The position numbers were made by a program, and so were the translations under genes. This document shows, in pieces, positions 26,155 through 35,050 of a DNA stretch of 43,146 bases (position 1 is its first letter; every line of letters starts with the position of its first letter). The DNA lies in assembly GCA_902826865.1 (NCBI GenBank), contig CADEGN010000030.1, positions 1-43,146 of the forward strand. The letters are read 5' to 3'. The notes below the pieces were generated by a model. That model was given only the letters and a program-made list of their open reading frames with translations, did no database searches and was not told where the DNA came from. The DNA is from an uncultured Myxococcales bacterium (GTDB taxonomy: Bacteria > Myxococcota_A > Polyangia > Nannocystales > Nannocystaceae).

Positions 26155-27399
26155 CGTGCTGACCTGGGCGCGCGAGAACACCACCACGTTGTTGACCACG
26201 GTGTTGTCGCCGCTGGGAGCGAACATGGAGCCGTCCACCGACGTGGTCTCTTGCAGTACCCGCAGCACCCAACGCTCGGGGTCGATCATGGTGTTGTTGG
26301 CCACGAGGCAGCCTGTGCAGCCGACCAGGGCCACCGGCGACATGCTGCCGACGAACACGTTGGCGACGACGCGGATGTTCCGGGCCTCGGCGTTGATGCC
26401 CGCGGGATCGAGGGGTGGCCGGAAGTACTCGAAGCCGGTCGAGCCGCCCATGTTCACCGCGCGCTGGCCGGCGTATTCGAAGCGGTTGCCGCGGGTCTCG
26501 ACGTCGCTGCTGCCGCCTTTGGTTTGCACCGCGTTGCCCTGCAGGTCGTGGAAGTGGCTCGCCGCAATTGCGCCCCTATGGCAGCCCACCTGGTCGATCG
26601 CGCTGCCCGAGTCACCCCCGCACGCCGAGAACTCGGAGCCGACCACCACGTAGTCGTTGACCCCCGAGAGTTTGAGGCAGTCGTTGTTGCCGCCGGTGCC
26701 GATGTCGTGGATGAACAGGTCGCGGAGCACCACGTGGTGTGTGGCCCCGGGGTCGTCGACCGCACCGCCGTCGTCGATGTTGATCCCGTCGTAGGTCATG
26801 TTGCGCACCTCGAGGTCGTGGATGACCACGTAGTGCGCGCCTGACAGCTGGAACGCCACGTCGCCGCCCTCGAACACCGGTGCGGCCTCGCCAGCGACGC
26901 CGCCGATCCAGATCGGGGCGTCGGCGGTGCCGGCAAGACCCGCGATGTAGGCCCCGCCGCCGTAGGTCCCGGGATGGATCCGCACCGCGGTGCCCGGGGC
27001 GATTCCGGCCAGGGCGCCCTCCAAAGTTGCGCACGGGCTGTCGGCGGATCCGCAGCCGCCACCGTCGTCGCCTCCCGGCGCGACATGGCGCTCGCTCGTC
27101 GGCCGCAGGCCCGCGTCGAAGGTCACGACCTCGCCACAGGCGCCCACCGGCGGATCGCCGGTGTCCCCGGTGGCGTCGCCCGTGGGATCGCTGCCATCGT
27201 CGCTCGTCGGAGCGCCGTCGCCGCTACCGTCGACCGAGCCGGTCGGCGCCGCGCCGCCCTCGGGCGGACCAGCGGTGTCGTCGGCAGCGTTCGTGCTGCC
27301 CGCTTCAGCGCCGCCGTCGTCACCTCCCCCACTGGCGGAGCAAGCGAGCAAGCATAGGGTCAGGGACGAGGTCGCACACAGGAGCTTGGGATCGCGCAC
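25879..27399 (-). CDS. Right-handed parallel beta-helix lipoprotein (pectate-lyase-like fold)
   Basis: This is an exported lipoprotein of about 506 aa: signal peptide with lipobox (CLLAC, Cys 20), a long Gly/Asp/Ser/Thr linker (about 22-85), then a right-handed beta-helix. Typical features are GGDDGGGCGSADSPCATLEGAL (read in parts), RIHPGTYGGG and repeated rungs such as HYVVIHDLEVRNM, HHVVLRDLFIHDI, YVVVGSEFSACG and CLVANNTMIDP. This fold is shared by polysaccharide lyases and surface adhesins, so binding or cleavage of a polysaccharide is likely, but catalytic residues cannot be assigned. Its 3' end was copied to the PEGA locus. It is divergent from the small lipoprotein at 27.5 kb, with about 75 bp between. 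Confidence 0.85.
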   Translation of the reverse strand: MRDPKLLCATSSLTLCLLACSASGGGDDGGAEAGSTNAADDTAGPPEGGAAPTGSVDGSGDGAPTSDDGSDPTGDATGDTGDPPVGACGEVVTFDAGLRPTSERHVAPGGDDGGGCGSADSPCATLEGALAGIAPGTAVRIHPGTYGGGAYIAGLAGTADAPIWIGGVAGEAAPVFEGGDVAFQLSGAHYVVIHDLEVRNMTYDGINIDDGGAVDDPGATHHVVLRDLFIHDIGTGGNNDCLKLSGVNDYVVVGSEFSACGGDSGSAIDQVGCHRGAIAASHFHDLQGNAVQTKGGSSDVETRGNRFEYAGQRAVNMGGSTGFEYFRPPLDPAGINAEARNIRVVANVFVGSMSPVALVGCTGCLVANNTMIDPERWVLRVLQETTSVDGSMFAPSGDNTVVNNVVVFSRAQVSTVVNVGSDTAPETFSFAHNLWFAQDDPGQSDPGLPVAEDGGVVGVDPQLADDGSIAAGSPAAGAGTPVEGVGGDYRGRCYGDPPSIGAFEVR

Positions 27400-27473
27400 G
27401 TTGGAGCCTCTAAATAACTCGACACGTGCTGACCGGCGTTGTCGCGTGGCGGTTGCCTGCCTATGCTCGTGGG

Positions 27474-28088
27474 GTGAGGCAGGGCGTGGCGGCAGCGTGG
27501 TGTGCGATCGCGGCGTTGGCTGCCGCGTGCCTCGACCGCAACCCCGACTTCGACGGGCCCCGCGAAGCGATGGGGAGCAGCGCTGCCCACGGGAGCGCCA
27601 CCGCGGGCAGCACTGCCGACGGCACAGCCGCTGCGACCACCACGAGCCTCGATCCGACCAGCGACGGCGGCGCGAGCGACGAGGTCGGCGAGCCGTCCAC
27701 CTGCGAGCCCGACGGCTTCGAGCCCAACGACGCGCAGCACGTGCAGATCGCGGTCGGCGAGTATCAAGTCGTGCTGGAGACCGTGGCTGCGGTCGACCGC
27801 TACTTGTTGCCGTTGTCCGCCGACGGACCGTTCCACATGCGGGTCGTCGCCGAGGTGCCTACGCTGCGCACCTGCGGATTCATCCGCTGCCAGGACGTGG
27901 CAGAGGCCGCGCAGGTGACGTGCAACGTCGGCCTCTCGGGCGCCGACGAGGAGGGGAGCGTCGGCTGCTGCGGCGGTCCCGAGATCGACCTCGACTTCAC
28001 CTGCGGCGACGGCGGCGCGAAGGGTCTGATCCGCATCGGCGGCGCGACAACGGACTGCACCTACTACGGGCTGACGGTCGCTCGCTGA
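27474..28088 (+). CDS. Small secreted lipoprotein with PPC-like domain
   Basis: This is a predicted lipoprotein of about 204 aa. The GTG start gives a classic signal (MRQGVAAAW...AALAAAC, Cys 19). A Ser/Ala/Thr/Gly linker follows, then a beta-rich domain beginning with CEPDGFEPNDAQ and continuing DRYLLPLSADG, similar to the EPND-type PPC domains of the lipoprotein at 12.8-14.9 kb. Six or more Cys residues (TCGFIRCQD, GCCGGPE, FTCGDGG) suggest disulfides. No enzyme motif is seen. The longer frame to 27426 lacks a signal peptide. Confidence 0.7.
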   Translation: MRQGVAAAWCAIAALAAACLDRNPDFDGPREAMGSSAAHGSATAGSTADGTAAATTTSLDPTSDGGASDEVGEPSTCEPDGFEPNDAQHVQIAVGEYQVVLETVAAVDRYLLPLSADGPFHMRVVAEVPTLRTCGFIRCQDVAEAAQVTCNVGLSGADEEGSVGCCGGPEIDLDFTCGDGGAKGLIRIGGATTDCTYYGLTVAR

Positions 28089-28112
28089 GACTAACGGTTG
28101 CTCCGCTAACAC

Positions 28113-28245
28113 GGCGCGTTCAGCAATGTGCCGCTCGATCGCGTCCTCGCCGAGAAGCGACGCATCGATCCCGACCGCGAGCTGTGGCTGAAAGCGACCG
28201 AAACGATCGGACAGCCTCCATTCGTTTGACGGCAACTAGGTCGGG
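28113..28245 (+). pseudogene. Decayed duplicate of the phosphofructokinase 3' end
   Basis: The sequence matches the last 35-40 codons of the phosphofructokinase gene (16180-16310). It includes the peptide VPLDRVLAEKRRIDPDREL, the final QPPFV stop, and about 15 bp beyond the stop. Many positions differ, roughly one in eight by eye, so the copy is old. No start or catalytic part is present. Confidence 0.85.
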
Positions 28246-28247
28246 CG

Positions 28248-28490
28248 TTAGCGCGGGTCGAAGCAGCCGCGGCCGGGGTGGCAATCCTCCGGCACGCACA
28301 GCCCTTGGTCCGGCCCGGTGACGAACTGCGTGCGCAGGCATTGATAGCTGCTCGAGCGGCTGGTCGCGAACGCGTCGGGCGTGTCCTGCCCGTAGACGTG
28401 CAGCGCCTTGGTGCGGAGGTGACGGCACACCGAAGCGTCGGCCTCGAGGAGCGCGCGGGTTGAATCGTCGAAGGTCGGCATGTCGCTCAT
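28248..28490 (-). CDS. Small Cys-containing protein, last gene of the Mo-oxidase operon
   Basis: An 80-aa protein that I do not recognise. It has five Cys residues (at about 22, 51, 65, 70 and 76), the last three in LCVPEDCHPGRGC, and no signal peptide. Its ATG overlaps the stop of the FAD subunit by 4 bp, so it belongs to the same operon. Small partners of PaoABC-type oxidases can be maturation or electron-transfer factors; whether this one is such is unknown. Its end abuts the decayed phosphofructokinase copy. Confidence 0.6.
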   Translation of the reverse strand: MSDMPTFDDSTRALLEADASVCRHLRTKALHVYGQDTPDAFATSRSSSYQCLRTQFVTGPDQGLCVPEDCHPGRGCFDPR

Positions 28491-29494
28491 TCCGGCAGGG
28501 GGACTTCGCAGATGGAGTGCAGAGCCTGGCGCAGCAGGCCCTCGACCAGCGGGATCTTGTAGCCGTTGTGTTCAAGGGGCTTGGCCTTGCTCAGGGCGGC
28601 CTGCGCGGCTCGGGCAAACAGTTCGGCGCTCGGTGCCTGGCCCTCGAGGACGGCCTCGGCTTCGCCCGAACGCCACGGGATCGGTGCGACGTGACCAAGG
28701 GCCACCCGCACACCCGAGAGCTTGCCACCAGTGACGCTGGCGCGGACGGCGACTTCGCCCAGCGGCCAGTCGTGCGATTGCTTCTCCTTCACGGCCAGAT
28801 AGGTGGATCGCTGGGCTGCGCTGGCTGGCGGGAGTTCGATCGTGACCATGATGTCGCCGGGCGCGAGTGCGTGCTCTCGGCTCGGATCGACGCTGGGCGG
28901 CACGAAGAGGTCTGCGATCGCGATGGTGCGTTCGCCCTTGGGCGAGAACACCACCACGCTCGCGTCGTGGGCCAAGAGGGCGAGCGCCAACGTGGAAGGA
29001 TGGACGATGAAGCTCGGCCCGCCGCCGAGGATCGCGTGGTAGCGGTTGTCGCCGGTGAGGGCGAAGCACTGGGCTCCACCCTTCTTCAGGCAGATGAGAT
29101 CGACGTGACGGTAATACCAGCAGCGCGGGCGCTGGAGTAGGTTGCCGCCGGCGGTCGCAGCGTTGCGAATTCCCGGCGTAGCGGCCGAGGCGGCGGCTTC
29201 ACGGATCGCCGCGAATGGGCGGGCGAAGTCGGCGAAGCTGGCGAGTTGGGCAAGCGTTACTAGACTACCGATCGACCAGCCGCCCTTGCGCTCGGCAAGC
29301 CCGGTCATTCGCGCACCGTCGTCACCGGCGACAGCACGGAGCTCGACCAACTCGTCGGGGGCCTCAAGGCCCTCCTTGAGCCGGTCGATCAAGTCGATCC
29401 CGCCCGCGCGGAGCCGCCGCGTTTCCGGGGCCTGGGCCATCCGGGCGCTAACCTCAGACAGCGTCGACAGGCGTACGAGTGAGAACGGATTCAT
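28487..29494 (-). CDS. Aldehyde oxidase/xanthine dehydrogenase FAD-binding subunit (PaoB type)
   Basis: This is the FAD subunit of a periplasmic-type molybdenum hydroxylase of about 335 aa. It carries an RAGGIDLI motif near the N-terminus, TPGIRNAATAGGNLLQRPRC, and a Cys-containing segment (CWYYR, then CLKKGGAQC). In E. coli PaoB a comparable Cys-rich insert holds an extra 4Fe-4S cluster; three of those Cys can be placed here and a fourth position may be Ser. A C-terminal CO-dehydrogenase-like domain follows (VALGHVAPIPWR). The ATG overlaps the end of the large subunit. Electrons from the Mo centre would reach FAD here and then an unknown acceptor. Confidence 0.88.
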   Translation of the reverse strand: MNPFSLVRLSTLSEVSARMAQAPETRRLRAGGIDLIDRLKEGLEAPDELVELRAVAGDDGARMTGLAERKGGWSIGSLVTLAQLASFADFARPFAAIREAAASAATPGIRNAATAGGNLLQRPRCWYYRHVDLICLKKGGAQCFALTGDNRYHAILGGGPSFIVHPSTLALALLAHDASVVVFSPKGERTIAIADLFVPPSVDPSREHALAPGDIMVTIELPPASAAQRSTYLAVKEKQSHDWPLGEVAVRASVTGGKLSGVRVALGHVAPIPWRSGEAEAVLEGQAPSAELFARAAQAALSKAKPLEHNGYKIPLVEGLLRQALHSICEVPLPE

Positions 29495-31830
29495 GTCGGC
29501 GTTCCTTTGCCTGGGACCTTGCCCAAGGCCGCGAGAACCTTGGCCGGGGTTATCGGGAGACTCCGCACCGGCACGCCGAGTGCGTCGAACACCGCGCAGG
29601 CGATCGCGGCCGCGGTGGGAATCGTCGCGGGTTCGCCGATACCGATCGCACCCGTCGAGTTGTTGCCGGCATAGACATCCGTCAGCACGACCTCGATGTC
29701 GGGGATGTCGCGCGGCCCCGCGATCTTGTACGACTCGAGGTTGGGGTTGAGCATGCGCCCGAAGTCGCGGTCCATCACGCGCTCTTCGAGCAGCGCGTAG
29801 CTCGTCCCAAGAATGATGCCTCCGTTGACCTGACTGCGCGCAGTCAGTCGGTTCATGATGCGTCCGGCGTCGTGGATCGCGAGCACGCGGACGGGGCGGA
29901 CCACACCCGTCCAGGTGTCGACCTCCACTTCCGCGAACTGCACGCCGGCGATCTGCTGCATGGGCTCGCCCATGAAACTGGCCGGATGGTGGCCGTAGGT
30001 GCGGGCCCGGCTGCCAGTGGCGAGGATCTCTTCCGCCGGAAGCTTCTTGCACAGCGCAGCGAAGCTCAGGGTCTTCCCCGCGGCGGTTGTAACGGTGCCT
30101 CCTGCTCCCCACACCACTTGCGACGGCTTGGCGCCGAGTTGAGCGGCGGCGACGGCGATGAGTTCGATCTTTGCCTTCTCGACCGCGTTGCGCACCGCCG
30201 GGGTGACGCTCGAGGTGGTGGTCGATCCTCCGCTGCCGACCGACGGACCGTACGCCGTGTGGCCGATACGCACCGTGATCGCGCGCGGGTCGAGCAGCAG
30301 GACCTCGGCGGCGACCTGGGCCATCACCGTGCCGATGCCGGTGCCGATGTCCTGCACGCCGTTTTCGACGGTAACCCGTCCGTCGCGAGCGATCCGGCAG
30401 GTGACCTGCGCTGCGCCGCCACGGCCGAAGTCACCCCAAATCGACGCCGCCATGCCAACGCCGCGACGCAAACGCGTGTTGCGTGCGCGCTGATCCGCCG
30501 ATCGCTTGCGGGCCGCCGTCCACCCGAACCGCTTTGCACCCTCCTCGGCCTGCCAACGCCGCACCGGGTGCTCGTCGTGATCGATGCGGAGCCGGAGCGG
30601 ATCGAGCTTGGCCTTGGCCGCGAGCTCGTCCAAAGCGAGCTCGAGGGCGAACGCGCCCTGGGGATGGCCGGGGGCGCGCATCGCCGTGGCGGGGCCGCAG
30701 TTGGTGAACACGTCGCTGGCCTCGACGCGGACGTTCGGACAGCGGGTGTACACACCAAAGGCGTTGCGGCCGATGCCCGCGCCGGTTCCGATGCCCGCGG
30801 TGCCGAGGCTCTTGGCGTGGATCCCAACGAGGCGCCCAGTCGCGTCGACACCGACACGCAGGCGCTGAAACGAGTCCGGACGGTTGCCCGTGCAGACCTG
30901 CTCTTCATGGCGATCGCACATCAGCTTCACAGGCCGACCCGTTGTCCGTGCCAACTCGCCAGCGACGAAGCCCAGGCGCGTGCCGGGTGCGGACGCGCCG
31001 AACTTGGCACCGAAGCCGCCGCCGACGTAATCGCTGACGACCTCGACGTTGCGTGGATCGAGGCCGAAGATCTGCGCCAACTCGTCGCGGACCGAGAAGG
31101 TGCCTTGGGTCGAGCACCATACGTCCATGGCGTCGTCACCGCGCCACGCGACGATGATCCCGTGGGTTTCCAAGGCGCTATGGGTTTGGACCTGCGTGAT
31201 GTACTCGGCCTCGTGCACGACCGCGGCCTTTTTTAGCGCGGCGTCGACGTTCCCCCGCTGCGAGACCGGCATCGGTCGAACGTTTCCTTCTGCAGTGCCA
31301 CCGCGGCCGGTGCCGGGTTCGTCACCCTCGGTCTGCCGCTCCGCGACGTTGCCTTGGTGGACGCGCGGCGCGGTTGCCTTGGCCGCCGTGACGACGTCGA
31401 CAACAAACGGTGCGGCTTCGTACTCGACTTCGACATAGGCCAGAGCGTCGCGGGCGAGTTCTGGACGTGACGCTGCCACCGCGGCGACGTCTTGTCCGGC
31501 AAACAGCACGCGGTCGCCGGGTTTTACCAACGCGAGCACGCCAACGACGCCCGGCCGTTTTTCCGCCTTGGCCAGCGAGATGGACTTGATCGTGGCGGCC
31601 GGCAAACTCGCGCGCAATACCGCGGCGTGGAGCATCCGCGGCAGGCTGATGTCGAAGGTGTATCGCGCTCGTCCGCTGACCTTGAGCGCGCCGTCGATGC
31701 GCGGCAGCTCGCGACCGACCACAGCCAGCTCCGCGCGGGCATCCCACGGGCGCGGCTCGGACTCGGGCAAATCGACCTCAATCGTCGTCCGCGTGTCTCC
31801 GAAGCCCACATCGATCTTGGTGCGTGTCAC
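29491..31830 (-). CDS. Aldehyde oxidase/xanthine dehydrogenase molybdenum-binding subunit (PaoC type)
   Basis: This is the large catalytic subunit of about 779 aa, which binds molybdopterin cytosine dinucleotide and oxidises aldehydes or N-heterocycles. Seen in order: RIDGALKVSGRARYTFD, FAGQDVAAVAA, THSALETHG, YVGGGFGAKFG (a cofactor loop), RAPGHPQGAFALEL, and GIGEPATIPTAAAI with the catalytic Glu at about 733. The start is a GTG at 31830 inside a GTGA overlap with the small subunit. Length and motif order match YagR/PaoC. An MCD-type insertion chaperone (PaoD) is not found in the window. Confidence 0.92.
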   Translation of the reverse strand: MTRTKIDVGFGDTRTTIEVDLPESEPRPWDARAELAVVGRELPRIDGALKVSGRARYTFDISLPRMLHAAVLRASLPAATIKSISLAKAEKRPGVVGVLALVKPGDRVLFAGQDVAAVAASRPELARDALAYVEVEYEAAPFVVDVVTAAKATAPRVHQGNVAERQTEGDEPGTGRGGTAEGNVRPMPVSQRGNVDAALKKAAVVHEAEYITQVQTHSALETHGIIVAWRGDDAMDVWCSTQGTFSVRDELAQIFGLDPRNVEVVSDYVGGGFGAKFGASAPGTRLGFVAGELARTTGRPVKLMCDRHEEQVCTGNRPDSFQRLRVGVDATGRLVGIHAKSLGTAGIGTGAGIGRNAFGVYTRCPNVRVEASDVFTNCGPATAMRAPGHPQGAFALELALDELAAKAKLDPLRLRIDHDEHPVRRWQAEEGAKRFGWTAARKRSADQRARNTRLRRGVGMAASIWGDFGRGGAAQVTCRIARDGRVTVENGVQDIGTGIGTVMAQVAAEVLLLDPRAITVRIGHTAYGPSVGSGGSTTTSSVTPAVRNAVEKAKIELIAVAAAQLGAKPSQVVWGAGGTVTTAAGKTLSFAALCKKLPAEEILATGSRARTYGHHPASFMGEPMQQIAGVQFAEVEVDTWTGVVRPVRVLAIHDAGRIMNRLTARSQVNGGIILGTSYALLEERVMDRDFGRMLNPNLESYKIAGPRDIPDIEVVLTDVYAGNNSTGAIGIGEPATIPTAAAIACAVFDALGVPVRSLPITPAKVLAALGKVPGKGTPT

Positions 31831-32477
31831 GCTTCGCCCCTCCGGCTCGTTGGCGGTGGTGCGCCGGCGGTCTCGAGCACGGCGGCGACAACGTGGGGGT
31901 AGGTGCCGCAGCGGCACAAGTTCCCGGCGATCGCGTCCTCGACCTCTTCGGCGGTGAGCTTGTTGCGGGTGGGTCCGCGGCGCTGCAACAACGCTGCGCA
32001 CGAAACCAACATGCCCGAGGTGCAGAACCCACACTGAAGCGCGTCGTGACGGACGAACGCGGCCTGCAGCTCCGACAGGGCTTCCGGGGTCCCGAGCGCG
32101 GCTACGGTGGTGACGTTGGCCCCGGCCACGTCGTGGGCCAACATCATGCACGCGTTGCGTGGCACGCCGTCGACCATGACGGTGCAAGCGCCGCACGCCC
32201 CGCGATCGCACACGAGCTTCGGACCCGTGACGTCGAGATCGAGGCGAAGCGCCTCCAGCAGGGTGACGCGCGGTTCGACCTGCACGATCGCGGGCTTGCC
32301 GTCGAGCGTGAACGAAACCGAGGTCGGTTCGGGCCCGATCTCAGCCGGCGTGTGCACGTTGGTGATCGGTGGGTGATCGCTCTTGCCGTCGTTGGGCTTG
32401 CGTACGCAGCTGGTCACGACGGTCGCCGTGCCAACGCCGCGCAGGAGCCCACGCCGCGTGAGGGTGGAGCTTGCCAT
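31827..32477 (-). CDS. Aldehyde oxidase/xanthine dehydrogenase 2Fe-2S subunit (PaoA type)
   Basis: This is the first gene of the operon. The N-terminus has a twin-arginine signal (LTRRGLLRG at 6-14) and VVTSC, so the folded complex is probably exported by Tat and may be lipidated. Two 2Fe-2S sites are present: a plant-ferredoxin type with Cys 90, 95, 98 and 110 (CDRGACGAC) and a second with Cys 149, 152, 188 and 190 (CGFC and CRCG). Length 216 aa is typical of YagT/PaoA. It is followed by the large subunit, FAD subunit and a small unknown gene, each joined by 4-bp overlaps. The natural substrate is probably an aromatic or toxic aldehyde, by analogy with PaoABC. Confidence 0.92.
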   Translation of the reverse strand: MASSTLTRRGLLRGVGTATVVTSCVRKPNDGKSDHPPITNVHTPAEIGPEPTSVSFTLDGKPAIVQVEPRVTLLEALRLDLDVTGPKLVCDRGACGACTVMVDGVPRNACMMLAHDVAGANVTTVAALGTPEALSELQAAFVRHDALQCGFCTSGMLVSCAALLQRRGPTRNKLTAEEVEDAIAGNLCRCGTYPHVVAAVLETAGAPPPTSRRGEA

Positions 32478-32546
32478 CTGTGGCTCGCAGCATACCCCGG
32501 CGGCGCGGCTTGTGCGGCGCCCTACTTCGTTGGGCGAAGACCGCCG

Positions 32547-33299
32547 TCAGCGACCGCTGTAGTGCTGATAGGCCTCGTCGCGATCCCGGAGGATGTCTGC
32601 GAGCCGCTGCTCGAGCTCCGCGCGTCCGGGGCCCGCCCCGACGGATGCAAAGTTGTGCCGGGCGATGTCCGAAGACAGTTCTGGGTCGGCCTGGACCGAA
32701 CGCTCGAGGAGCGCCCGCAGGACAGGATCGTCGGCGAATCGTTCCCGCAGTCGCTCGCGCGCAGTCGCCTGGACCTGGGCACGCACCCGCTCGAGCACCT
32801 CGGCGCGCACGCACTGGATCACGGGATCGGGGCTACGGCGAAGCATTGGGACCAGCCCTTCGGGCGTTGGACCGCGCGGGCCACCGTCGCAGGCCGCGAA
32901 TCCGCGGTGGAACGGAACCATGAACATACGCGGGGCCCCGAGCGCGTCGTAGGCCTGCCGAACGTCGGGGGTGAACGCGGCGAAGCCCTCGGCGTCGTGC
33001 CACGGGTGCGGAGCTTCCACGACCACGAAGGTGAGCAAGATGATCTCGGCATCGGCGTGACGCGTCGAGATCGCAGCGATGGTGTCGGCCATGCGCTGTG
33101 GATCCGCCGGGGTCGTTCCGATGTACACGAGCGGTCGATGTACGCGCCCGAGCTCGCGGCTGCGCCGAGCGAATGGGCACAGTCCCAGCTCTTCGACCAC
33201 CTCCACCAGGTAGCGGTCGTGGACGCGATGGACCAGCGCTGCCGGTGGATCACCGGCTTGGCGATCGATGGGGTCGGGACACACCGCACCGCCGAACAT
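32547..33299 (-). CDS. DUF1415 family protein
   Basis: The protein shows the signature of this family near the N-terminus: VEELGLCPFARRSRELGRV, followed by ILLTFVVVEAPHP. About 250 aa, cytosolic, no signal. Its function is unknown in all organisms I know of. I chose the ATG at 33299 (MFGGAVCPDP); the longer frame adds 63 residues of non-family sequence. The C-terminal 90 residues are helical and charged, longer than in typical members. It is transcribed toward the Mo-oxidase genes with a 70-bp gap. Confidence 0.82.
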   Translation of the reverse strand: MFGGAVCPDPIDRQAGDPPAALVHRVHDRYLVEVVEELGLCPFARRSRELGRVHRPLVYIGTTPADPQRMADTIAAISTRHADAEIILLTFVVVEAPHPWHDAEGFAAFTPDVRQAYDALGAPRMFMVPFHRGFAACDGGPRGPTPEGLVPMLRRSPDPVIQCVRAEVLERVRAQVQATARERLRERFADDPVLRALLERSVQADPELSSDIARHNFASVGAGPGRAELEQRLADILRDRDEAYQHYSGR

Positions 33300-33358
33300 C
33301 GGCCGCAGTGTAGCAGCTATGCCGGCGACAACGCGTAAGACGCCGAAGGGTGGGCACG

Positions 33359-34609
33359 TTAGAGCACGATGCGCTCGAGATAGACGATGGCTCCATCGAC
33401 TGGCGGCCGGCCATTGGAGAGGACAAACATACCGCCCTTGCCGTCGAGCATCGCCGTGTGGGCCATCGCCGGCGACTCGTGCGACCACAAGAGCCCGCCG
33501 TTGTCGTCGTACATGTCGATGCGTTGGTCTTCGACGACCGCGAATCTTCCTGGGAACGACGTGAGTATCAAACCCGGGACGATCCGAGGCGTCGCCGGCT
33601 GCGGATGCTCGACGAAGTCAACGACGATCCGTTCCCTGTCCGTCCAGATCACGGTTTCGGTTCCGTGATCGAATGCCCGCGGCACTTCTTTGCCGGCGAT
33701 GGGAATGTAATCGACGTAAGATGTTTCGCCCCCGTGAAAAGAGTGCAGCTGGATGGACGATCCCGGCACGGCGGTGAATACAGTGGGCGAGCTGCGGATG
33801 AACATCGGTCCAACCGCAAGCGGGCGCGCGTTCGGCTCGCCGTCCTCAAGCCACAGGACTTCGAGCGGTTCTCCCGTTTCGGTGAAGCGCAGCAGCGCCC
33901 AAGCCTGGGTATCTGCTGTCGCTCGAAGCGTGAATACCTCGCCGTTGTACCACCGGGTCGACGCCGCGCGGTCCCAGTCCGTGAGTGGGTCGTCCCACAA
34001 GAGGCCTGACGCGAAATCGACGCGCCCGAGGCTGGCCTCGGGCCAATGGTAGCCCACGATGATCTCGCCACCAGGCATCGCCGCGATCGCGTTTCGGCTG
34101 AGATCGGGATCAGCAAACGCATCCAGGTGCTGAAACGACGCCGCGATTTCTCCAGACGTGGAAACGCGACTACTCAGCGCGAACAACCCGCCCTTGAAGC
34201 TGCTGCCGTAATCTTGGATGAGTACGTACGCTTCGCCGTCGCGCGCATCGAGTCCGACGCCCCAACCGCGGAACGTCGTGAAATCAACGCGCCACGACAC
34301 TGTGCCGCTTTGCTCGCATTCGCTCGAGCAACCATCCGCGTCGACGAGATTGCCGTCGTCGCACGCTTCACCCGGATCCACGGTTCTGTTCCCGCACACG
34401 CCCGAGGTGTCTGTTGCTCCGTCGTCGGCGAAGTCGCCACTGCTCGCGTCCGCCGCGGCCGAGATCGAGGACGGGCCACCGGCGGACGCGTCGCCGTCTG
34501 TGCCACCGCCGGACGCTTCACCGAAGCCGCCACCGTCGGGAGGCAGAAGCACCTGCGGGCCGCAAGCTGTGTTCAGCATCGCGAGCAGCCGAAATCTCAT
34601 GCGCATCAT
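33359..34609 (-). CDS. Secreted beta-propeller-like lipoprotein, paralogue
   Basis: A predicted exported protein of about 416 aa. After a short signal (FRLLAMLNTAC) come a Gly/Ser/Asp linker and the myxobacterial Cys repeat CGNRTVDPGEACDDGN followed by DADGCSSEC. The remainder is blade-like beta sequence (FRGWGVGLDARDGEAYVLI, AAMPGGEIIVGYHW, AMLDGKGGMFVLSNG). It is the same architecture as the lipoprotein that follows the subtilisin-like gene. ATGs at 34609, 34606 and 34600 are all possible; a GGGGA lies 8 bp before the first. The ligand is unknown. Confidence 0.78.
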   Translation of the reverse strand: MMRMRFRLLAMLNTACGPQVLLPPDGGGFGEASGGGTDGDASAGGPSSISAAADASSGDFADDGATDTSGVCGNRTVDPGEACDDGNLVDADGCSSECEQSGTVSWRVDFTTFRGWGVGLDARDGEAYVLIQDYGSSFKGGLFALSSRVSTSGEIAASFQHLDAFADPDLSRNAIAAMPGGEIIVGYHWPEASLGRVDFASGLLWDDPLTDWDRAASTRWYNGEVFTLRATADTQAWALLRFTETGEPLEVLWLEDGEPNARPLAVGPMFIRSSPTVFTAVPGSSIQLHSFHGGETSYVDYIPIAGKEVPRAFDHGTETVIWTDRERIVVDFVEHPQPATPRIVPGLILTSFPGRFAVVEDQRIDMYDDNGGLLWSHESPAMAHTAMLDGKGGMFVLSNGRPPVDGAIVYLERIVL

Positions 34610-35050
34610 CCGGCAATCCCCGGGGCGAGTTTGCACGCGCGATGCGAGCGAGACAACGCGATCGACGCGAACGCGGTCAGCACATCGCGTGAGCGGCCCC
34701 CCTGCAAGCGTCGCGGGGCGGTCGCGTCCGTCGCAGGACCAGACCACCACTTCGCGGGCCGGTGGTTCCTCCAAGAGGCCCGCTCGAGACGACGCAGGCC
34801 GCACGGCCCGCGCGAGCACCGCCGTCCACCACATCTGCACGTGCGCCTTCGTCGACGCGCCGCGCGGCGTACCGTGCCGTGATTCACACCGCATGACGAG
34901 CCCCATGGCGCCGGGAGTCCGAAACCGTGATCCGCCTCAGCGCGCGCGGGCGGTTAGCGCCGACGTGGTTCGACCGCGCACGGTATGTCCGGGGCCGCGC
35001 GCGAGATGCAGCGCGGCCACGCGACCGCCGCGCGACGGTGGCCGAGCATG
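34610..35050. other. Stretch without a supported gene
   Basis: Between the propeller lipoprotein and the frameshifted gene I see no coding region with family features. Open frames are Arg-rich and look like GC-rich chance frames. No repeat stood out. It probably holds the promoter of the lipoprotein. Confidence 0.5.

Noticed and set aside
25672..26844. A 390-codon plus-strand frame across the beta-helix gene
   Set aside because: It is the antisense shadow of the beta-helix lipoprotein; its only strong match is the duplicated block, which is explained by the duplication.
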